From assembly GCF_018406605.1 (NCBI RefSeq), contig NZ_AP024545.1, positions 1,054,001 to 1,118,000 on the forward strand: DNA of 64,000 nucleotides, in the 5' to 3' direction. The notes beneath the pieces are model-generated. The model ran no database searches and had not been told where the DNA came from. It saw only the letters and a program-made list of their open reading frames with translations. Position 1 is the first letter of the stretch; each line of letters opens with the position of its first letter. Below, piece by piece: positions 58,418 through 64,000 of this stretch. The stretch is from Noviluteimonas caseinilytica (GTDB lineage: Bacteria; Pseudomonadota; Gammaproteobacteria; Xanthomonadales; Xanthomonadaceae). Made by a program: the position numbers and the translations under genes.

Positions 58418-59434
58418 GTGATCCAGACCGACCGCGTCAAGCTGGTGCTGCGGAATGAACTGCTGCGCCTGTCAGAACCCTTCCGCATCTCCGGCCATGT
58501 GTTCGAAGCCTCGCCCGTCACGCTCGTCAGCCTGCAACAGGGCCACGCGATCGGCCGCGGCGAAGCGTCCGGCGTGTACTACACGCGCGACGAACCCAGC
58601 GACATGCTCCGCACGCTCGAATCGATGCGCGATCGCATCGAGGACGGCCTCACGCGCGAAGACCTCCTCGAACTCCTCCCACCCGGCGGCGCGCGCAATG
58701 CGCTCGACTGCGCCTTGTGGGAACTCGAAGCACGCGTGGCCGGCATGCCCGCGTGGCAACTCGCCGGCATGGGCAAGCCGAAGCCGCTGACCACCACTTT
58801 CACCGTCGGCGCCGATGCGCCCGAGGTGATGGCGCAGAAGTCGCTCGGCTACACGCACGCACGCGCCATCAAGCTGAAACTCACCGGCGACGTCGACCTC
58901 GACATCGCGCGCCTGCAGGCCGTGCGCGCCGTGCGTCCCGACACCTGGATCGGCGTCGACGCCAACCAGGGCTACGTGCCCGACACGCTGCAACGCCTGT
59001 TGCCCGCGCTGGTCGAGGCGAAGGTGTCACTGCTCGAACAACCCTGCCGCCGCGGCCGCGAACGCGAGCTCGACGGCATCGATCGCGTCGTGCCCATCGC
59101 CGCGGACGAAAGCATCCTGTCGCTCGCCGAGCTGGAAGAACGCGCGCAGTGGTTCGATGTCGTCAACATCAAGCTCGACAAGTGCGGCGGCCTAACCGAA
59201 GGCCTGTTGATGGCGCAGCGCGCACGGGAGATGGGCCTGAAGGTGATGGTCGGCAACATGGTGGGCACGAGCCTGGCGATGGCGCCGGCGTTCCTGCTCG
59301 GCCAGTTCTGCGACATCGTCGACCTGGACGGCCCGTTGTTCCTGCAACGCGACCGTTCGCCGGGCGTGGTGTATTTCGACGGCTACGTCGATTGCCCCGC
59401 GTCGGTGTGGGGTTCGCCGGACGTGCTGCTGTGA
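58418..59434 (+). CDS. dgcA: Enolase-superfamily epimerase (DgcA/dipeptide epimerase type)
   Basis: 338 residues, GTG start. Mandelate-racemase/muconate-lactonising fold: the catalytic Lys152-Leu-Lys154 and Lys252-x-x-Lys255 (NIKLDKCGG), metal ligands Asp181 (VDANQG), Glu207 (EQPC) and Asp230 (ADES). These are the residues of L-Ala-D/L-Glu epimerase and of DgcA, the N-acetyl-D-glutamate racemase of the D-Glu catabolic pathway. The DUF1611 gene nearby favours DgcA. Overlaps the transporter gene by 4 bp. Confidence 0.85.
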   Translation: MIQTDRVKLVLRNELLRLSEPFRISGHVFEASPVTLVSLQQGHAIGRGEASGVYYTRDEPSDMLRTLESMRDRIEDGLTREDLLELLPPGGARNALDCALWELEARVAGMPAWQLAGMGKPKPLTTTFTVGADAPEVMAQKSLGYTHARAIKLKLTGDVDLDIARLQAVRAVRPDTWIGVDANQGYVPDTLQRLLPALVEAKVSLLEQPCRRGRERELDGIDRVVPIAADESILSLAELEERAQWFDVVNIKLDKCGGLTEGLLMAQRAREMGLKVMVGNMVGTSLAMAPAFLLGQFCDIVDLDGPLFLQRDRSPGVVYFDGYVDCPASVWGSPDVLL

Positions 59435-60738
59435 ATGCAACGACGCAGCGGGTCGCCGGGGCCAGCTGGCTGAAACAGCCGCCGGGCCTGGCGATCCTGT
59501 TCCTCACGCAGATGTGGGAGATCTTCTCCTACTACGGCATGCGGACGCTGCTGGTGTACTACATGACGAAGCAGCTGCTGTTCTCGCAGCAGCATGCTTC
59601 GATGGTGTACGGCGCGTACATCGCGACGTTCTACTTCACGCCGATCCTCGGCGGCCTGGTGTCCGACCGCTGGCTGGGGCGCAAGCGGTCGGTGATCATC
59701 GGCGCGGCGATCATGTCGCTCGGCCATTTCCTGATGGCGTCCGAATCGCTGCTGTATTTCGCGCTCGCGGCGATCGCGTTGGGCAACGGCCTGTTCCTGC
59801 CGAGCCTGCCGAGCCAGATCGACGATTTGTATGCGAAGGACGATCCGCGCCGCGGTTCGGCCTACAACTTCTACTACGTCGGCATCAATGTCGGCGGACT
59901 GCTCGCGCCGCTGGTGTGCGGCACGCTGGGCGAACTGTACGGATGGCATTACGGCTTCGGCGCGGCGGGCGTCGGCATGCTGGCGGGCCTGGCGATCTAC
60001 ACGCTCGGCGGCAAGTGGTTGCCGCCGGAACGCCCGAAGGCGCAGGACCTTGCGCCCGCCGAACGCATGCCCTTCGCCGCGATGAAGCAACGCATCCTCA
60101 CGCTGTCGGCCGTGGCGATCTGCGTGATGGTCTTCCGCGGCGCCTACGAACAATCGGGCAACACGATCGCGTTGTGGGCGGACGTGGGGCTGGATCGCCA
60201 CGCCGGGAATTTCCTCATCCCGATGACGTGGTTCCAGTCGCTCAATCCGCTGCTCGTCATTTTCCTCACGCCGTTGCTCGTTGCGTTGTGGACGAAGCAG
60301 GCGCGCGCCGGCCACGAACCCGCGCCCGCGAAGAAGATGGCGATGGGCGCGTTCGGCGTATCGATCGCGTTCCTGCTGCTCGCGCTCGTCGATGCGAGCG
60401 CGCAAGGCCACGCGCACTGGGTGTGGCTGGCCGCGTTCTTCGTCCTGTTCACCGCGGGCGAGCTCTTCATCCTGCCGATCGGGCTGAGCCTGTTCGCGCG
60501 CCTCGCACCCGCGGGTTATGCCGCGACGTCGATCGCCGCCTGGTACTTCGCGTCCTTCGGCGGAAACCTGCTGGCCGGCGGCCTGGGCACGTTGTGGAGC
60601 GCGATGACGCACAGCGCGTTCTTCGGCGTCATGGCCGGCGTCGCCGCACTCGCGGGCGTCCTGTTGCGCCTGCTCCATCCCGCCGTCGTGCGTGCCGAAG
60701 TGATGAATGGCCGCAGCCCCGACGAGCGGTCGCAATAA
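59431..60738 (+). CDS. POT-family proton-dependent peptide transporter
   Basis: 435 residues from GTG 59431. About 12 transmembrane helices. MWEIFSYYGMR corresponds to the POT motif ExxERFxYYG with deviations, and FYYVGINVGGLLAPLV (family GIN.G) supports the call. Imports di- or tripeptides or similar amides with protons. GTGA overlap with the epimerase gene means translational coupling. The substrate is probably what the epimerase and hydrolase act on. Confidence 0.88.
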   Translation: MNATTQRVAGASWLKQPPGLAILFLTQMWEIFSYYGMRTLLVYYMTKQLLFSQQHASMVYGAYIATFYFTPILGGLVSDRWLGRKRSVIIGAAIMSLGHFLMASESLLYFALAAIALGNGLFLPSLPSQIDDLYAKDDPRRGSAYNFYYVGINVGGLLAPLVCGTLGELYGWHYGFGAAGVGMLAGLAIYTLGGKWLPPERPKAQDLAPAERMPFAAMKQRILTLSAVAICVMVFRGAYEQSGNTIALWADVGLDRHAGNFLIPMTWFQSLNPLLVIFLTPLLVALWTKQARAGHEPAPAKKMAMGAFGVSIAFLLLALVDASAQGHAHWVWLAAFFVLFTAGELFILPIGLSLFARLAPAGYAATSIAAWYFASFGGNLLAGGLGTLWSAMTHSAFFGVMAGVAALAGVLLRLLHPAVVRAEVMNGRSPDERSQ

Positions 60739-60752
60739 CGATCCTTGATGGA

Positions 60753-60787
60753 TTGACAATTTTCCGATCAGGATGCTTACATCCTGA
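60753..60787 (+). promoter_or_regulatory. Promoter/operator of the TonB receptor-DUF1611 unit
   Basis: TTGACA (60753-60758), 18-bp spacer, TTACAT (60777-60782). Embedded perfect inverted repeat TCAGGAT-gcttac-ATCCTGA (60768-60787). Nearly identical to the site at 56227, so both probably respond to the XRE-cupin regulator. Confidence 0.72.
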
Positions 60788-60821
60788 AAAGGTCACAGCA
60801 CACCTTCTGGGGAGATAGGGA

Positions 60822-63152
60822 ATGCACATGCACCACCACCGCGCGCCGATGCGCCGCCACACGCTCACGTCCGCGATCGCACTCACGCTGGCCTTCGGCA
60901 TCGCCGGGCCGGCCCTGGCGCAGCAGGCCGCGCCCGCCACCGCGCAGCAGCCGACGGCCACGCCGCAGGAACTGGACGTCGTCACCGTCACCGCGAACAA
61001 GCGCGAGGAAAACATCCGCGAAGTCGCCGTCGCCGTGACCAAGCTGACCGACCAGCAGCTGGAAAACATCAACGCCACGCAGATGTCGGACTACGCCAAC
61101 TACGTGCCGGGCCTGCAGGTCCAGGATTCGGGTTCGCCGGGCCAGACGCAGGTGTCGATGCGCGGCATCGCGCCGCTGTCGTCGGGGTCCACCGTCGGCA
61201 CCTACGTCGACGAAACGCCGATCGGTTCCAACAACCTCTACCAGCAGGCCACGCTGTTCGCGCTCGACCTGCTGCCCTACGACGTGGACAGCATCGAAGT
61301 GCTGCGCGGTCCGCAGGGCACGCTGTACGGCGCCGGCGCGATGGGCGGCCTGATCAAGTACGTGATGAAGAAGCCCGACACCACGCAGAACGAATTCCGC
61401 GTCGGCATGGGCATCGCCGACACGCAGGGCGCGGACGGCGCGTCGATCAACTGGCGCATCGGCGGCAACCTGGTGCTCGCGCAGGACAGCGTCGCGCTGC
61501 GCGCCAGCTTCGCCAGCAACGAGCCCAACGGCTACGTCGACAACTTCGTCGACGGCCGCAAGGACATCAACGATTCCTCGCAGGGCAGCGGCCGCGCCTC
61601 GTTCCTCTGGAAGAACGACAAGGCCAGCGTGCAGTTCAGCGTGATGAAGCAGCAGATCGACAGCCCGAACAACGCGATCATCGCGCTGGATCCGGTGTCG
61701 CACGAGCCGATCTCGGGCCTTTCCAACTTCGTGTTCGTCGATGAAAAGTTCAAGAAGAACATCGAGAACTACGCGCTCACCGTCGACTACGACGCCGGCT
61801 TCGCGGACTTCCTGTCGGCCACCAGCTACTCCGACGTCAAGACCTCGATCACCACCGACCAGACGCTGACCTACGGCGACTTCACCACGCTGTTCGGCCT
61901 GCCGCCCGGCAGCGCGTACCTCACCAACGACCTGCAGCTGAAGCAGTTCACGCAGGAATTCCGCCTGATGTCGAAGGGCGATGGCGCGTTAGAATGGCTG
62001 GTCGGCGGCTTCTACGACGACGAGCGCGGCGACAACCACCAGTTCGTGCCGCTCAACCAGCGCAACGGCCAGCCGCTGCCGCCGCCGTTCGCCGCGGCCG
62101 TGGGTTCGCTGGGCGACCTGTACCTGCCGAGCACGTACGAAGAGAAGGCGGTGTTCGCCAACGGCGCGTACAAGTTCACCGACCAGTTCAAGCTGGGCGC
62201 GGGCGTGCGCTGGGCGTCGAACGACCAGGAGTTCACGCAGGACGTCGTGGCCGGCCTGCTCGCGCCGATCGGCACCGAGTTCAACACCTCCAGCGAAGAC
62301 GTGTTCACCTGGAGCCTCACGCCGCAGTTCCAGGTCAACAAGGACGTGATGGTGTACGGCAAGGTTTCGACGGGCTACCAGCCCGGCGGCCCGAACATCG
62401 TCGCCAACGGCCTGCCGCGCCAGGTCGATTCCTCCACGCTTACCAGCTACGAGCTCGGCATGAAGTCCGCGTTCGACGACAACCGCGTGCTGCTGGATGT
62501 CGTGGCCTACCAGATCCATTGGCAGGACATCCAGGTCGCCTCGCTCGTCAACGGCGTCAGCGGCCTGGTCAACGGCGGCGAAGCGACGAGCCAGGGCCTG
62601 GAAGTGGCGGCGATGTTCCGCCCGATCGACGGCCTCACGCTCGGCGTCAACGCGGCGTACAACGATTCGAAGATCGACGAAGACTTCCCGCTCATCACCG
62701 TGCCCGCCGGCGGCGGCGCCAACGTGCTGATCAACACGGGCCTGAAGGGCGATCGCATGCCCTACGTGCCGGACCTCACGTGGTCGGCGACGGCGGATTA
62801 CTACCTTCCGCTCTCCGGCGACTGGGGCATGAACGTCGGCGGCGGTTTCCGCTACGTCGACGATCGCGTCACGGCCACCACGCAGCGCCAGGTCGTCGCG
62901 GTGGGCAGCACGGTGCTCGACACCGAAATCACGCCCGGCCTCGACATCGACAGCTACTCGGCGCTGGACCTCTACCTGTCCTTCTCCAACCAGCACTGGT
63001 CGATCCGCGGCTACATGAAGAACGCAACGGACGAACGCGCGTATTCGACGATGAGCGACATCACCAACCAGGTCACCGGCGTCACGCACCACACCGCGGC
63101 CACGCCGATCATGCCGCGCACCTACGGGCTCGAGGTCGACTACCGCTTCTGA
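60822..63152 (+). CDS. TonB-dependent receptor of the catabolic cluster
   Basis: 776 residues. His-rich N-terminus, signal peptide (LAFGIAGPALAQQ), TonB box ELDVVTVTANKR, plug with IEVLRGPQGTLYGAGAMGG, beta-barrel with a C-terminal Phe. Sphingomonad/xanthomonad-type receptor for small organic substrates (carbohydrate or peptide) rather than siderophores. ATG 60822 follows GGGGAGATAGGG. Lies between transporter and DUF1611 gene, giving outer-membrane uptake for the pathway. Confidence 0.9.
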   Translation: MHMHHHRAPMRRHTLTSAIALTLAFGIAGPALAQQAAPATAQQPTATPQELDVVTVTANKREENIREVAVAVTKLTDQQLENINATQMSDYANYVPGLQVQDSGSPGQTQVSMRGIAPLSSGSTVGTYVDETPIGSNNLYQQATLFALDLLPYDVDSIEVLRGPQGTLYGAGAMGGLIKYVMKKPDTTQNEFRVGMGIADTQGADGASINWRIGGNLVLAQDSVALRASFASNEPNGYVDNFVDGRKDINDSSQGSGRASFLWKNDKASVQFSVMKQQIDSPNNAIIALDPVSHEPISGLSNFVFVDEKFKKNIENYALTVDYDAGFADFLSATSYSDVKTSITTDQTLTYGDFTTLFGLPPGSAYLTNDLQLKQFTQEFRLMSKGDGALEWLVGGFYDDERGDNHQFVPLNQRNGQPLPPPFAAAVGSLGDLYLPSTYEEKAVFANGAYKFTDQFKLGAGVRWASNDQEFTQDVVAGLLAPIGTEFNTSSEDVFTWSLTPQFQVNKDVMVYGKVSTGYQPGGPNIVANGLPRQVDSSTLTSYELGMKSAFDDNRVLLDVVAYQIHWQDIQVASLVNGVSGLVNGGEATSQGLEVAAMFRPIDGLTLGVNAAYNDSKIDEDFPLITVPAGGGANVLINTGLKGDRMPYVPDLTWSATADYYLPLSGDWGMNVGGGFRYVDDRVTATTQRQVVAVGSTVLDTEITPGLDIDSYSALDLYLSFSNQHWSIRGYMKNATDERAYSTMSDITNQVTGVTHHTAATPIMPRTYGLEVDYRF

Positions 63153-63172
63153 GCCTCGAAGAAGATCGCCGC

Positions 63173-64000
63173 ATGAACGTCCTGTTGCCCCAGCCTTACC
63201 TGTTGTTCCTCGGCGAAACCACGGAACCCGGCTATGCGAAGACCGCTTTCGGTCTTCGCGACTGGTCCCCGCAACGTTGCCTCGGCGAGTTCTCGCTGCC
63301 GGGCGCCACGGTCAGCACGGGCCTGCCGTTCCTGACCCCCGTGCAGGCGCGCAACGCCGGCGCACGGGCCATGGTGATCGGCGTGGCGAATGCGGGCGGG
63401 TTCATCCCGCAAACCTGGATCGGCGCCCTGCTCGAAGCGATGCAGGCCGGGCTCGATCTCGTCGGCGGCATGCACGCCCGCCTGCGCGACATCCCGGTGC
63501 TGCGCGATGCCGCGATGCAATACGGGCGGCGCCTGATCGATGTGCGCGAACCACCCGCGAAGATCCCGGTGGCCTCGGGCCGGCGACGCACGGGTCGGCG
63601 CTTGCTGACGGTCGGCACCGACTGCGCGCTCGGCAAGAAGTACACGGCGCTCGCACTCGCGCGCGCCTTCCAGGCGCATGGCGAAGCCGCGACGTTCCGT
63701 GCCACGGGACAGACCGGCATCCTCATCGCCGGCGGTGGCATTCCGATGGATGCGGTGGTGGCCGATTTCGCCGCGGGGGCGGCGGAACTGCTGACGCCGG
63801 ATGCAGACCCGACGCACTGGGACGTGATCGAAGGCCAGGGCTCGTTGCTGCATCCGGCGTACGCAGGCGTGTCGCTCGCGTTGCTGCATGGCAGCCAGCC
63901 CGACGTGTTCGTCGTGTGCCACGAACCGGGACGCGATCGCGTGCTAGGGCATCCGGACTTCGCGGTGCCCGACGTGCTCGACGTCATCGATCTCACGATC
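63173..64000 (+). CDS. dgcN: DUF1611 family protein (DgcN-like), cut by window end
   Basis: First 276 codons of a DUF1611 protein; no stop before the window edge. N-terminal Rossmann-like domain (about 1-135) and a P-loop domain starting GTDCALGKKYTAL (about residues 148-160), with the typical GQTGILIAGGGIP and EGQGSLLHPAY blocks. DUF1611 proteins next to DgcA-type epimerases act as D-glutamate N-acetyltransferase (DgcN). 20 bp after the TonB receptor, in the same transcript. Confidence 0.88.
   Translation, partial: MNVLLPQPYLLFLGETTEPGYAKTAFGLRDWSPQRCLGEFSLPGATVSTGLPFLTPVQARNAGARAMVIGVANAGGFIPQTWIGALLEAMQAGLDLVGGMHARLRDIPVLRDAAMQYGRRLIDVREPPAKIPVASGRRRTGRRLLTVGTDCALGKKYTALALARAFQAHGEAATFRATGQTGILIAGGGIPMDAVVADFAAGAAELLTPDADPTHWDVIEGQGSLLHPAYAGVSLALLHGSQPDVFVVCHEPGRDRVLGHPDFAVPDVLDVIDLTI

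Overview
The window is chromosomal DNA of a high-GC gammaproteobacterium. Protein sequences and gene neighbourhoods (dprA-smg-topA-tsaC beside def-fmt-rsmB; rpoD-cydPABX; many TonB receptors and DUF4124/KGG proteins) point to Xanthomonadaceae/Lysobacteraceae, most likely a Lysobacter-like organism. This assignment is inference, since no rRNA gene is present.

Layout. 1-6.6 kb: a partial secreted M1 aminopeptidase, rpoH (heat-shock sigma), a type II NADH dehydrogenase and priA. 6.6-7.1 kb: a non-coding stretch with two perfect inverted DnaA boxes. 7-19 kb: envelope and housekeeping genes (a DUF3106 membrane protein, DUF4286, DUF3667, MATE exporter, SppA, SDR, PQQ-type sugar dehydrogenase lipoprotein, KGG stress protein, tandem DUF4124 proteins). 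18.5-27.4 kb: the conserved replication/translation block tsaC, topA, smg, dprA, a LysM protein, then def-fmt-rsmB. 27.5-34 kb: cell-envelope glycosyltransferases, a PH-domain pair and an LpxL-type acyltransferase. 34-40 kb: dtd, rpoD and a cytochrome bd operon with its small subunits (cydP-A-B-X-ybgE), then tRNA-Ile(CAU).

40.1-50.8 kb is a defence island directly 3' of the tRNA gene. One arm (minus strand) is a tightly overlapping type I restriction-modification operon: a single-TRD HsdS-like protein, HsdM, a two-TRD HsdS, HsdR and a YgjP-like zinc metallopeptidase. The other arm (plus strand) is a compact CBASS anti-phage system: an HNH-SAVED (Cap5-type) effector, a CD-NTase and a stand-alone E2-like protein with a cysteine-rich tail and no E1 or JAB protein. 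The arms diverge from a 76-bp region whose two -35 boxes form a perfect inverted repeat, so they may be co-regulated or mutually exclusive.

50.9-55.5 kb: an alpha/beta hydrolase, a TonB-dependent receptor, an RluF-type pseudouridine synthase and a small tyrosine-phosphatase-like protein. 55.5-64 kb is a catabolic regulon: an XRE-cupin regulator diverges from a membrane-anchored serine hydrolase, followed by an enolase-superfamily epimerase (DgcA-like), a POT peptide transporter, a TonB receptor and a DUF1611 protein (DgcN-like, cut by the window end). Two transcription starts in this cluster share a nearly identical promoter/operator. Together the genes suggest import, hydrolysis and racemisation of D-Glu-containing peptides or N-acyl amino acids, perhaps peptidoglycan-derived.
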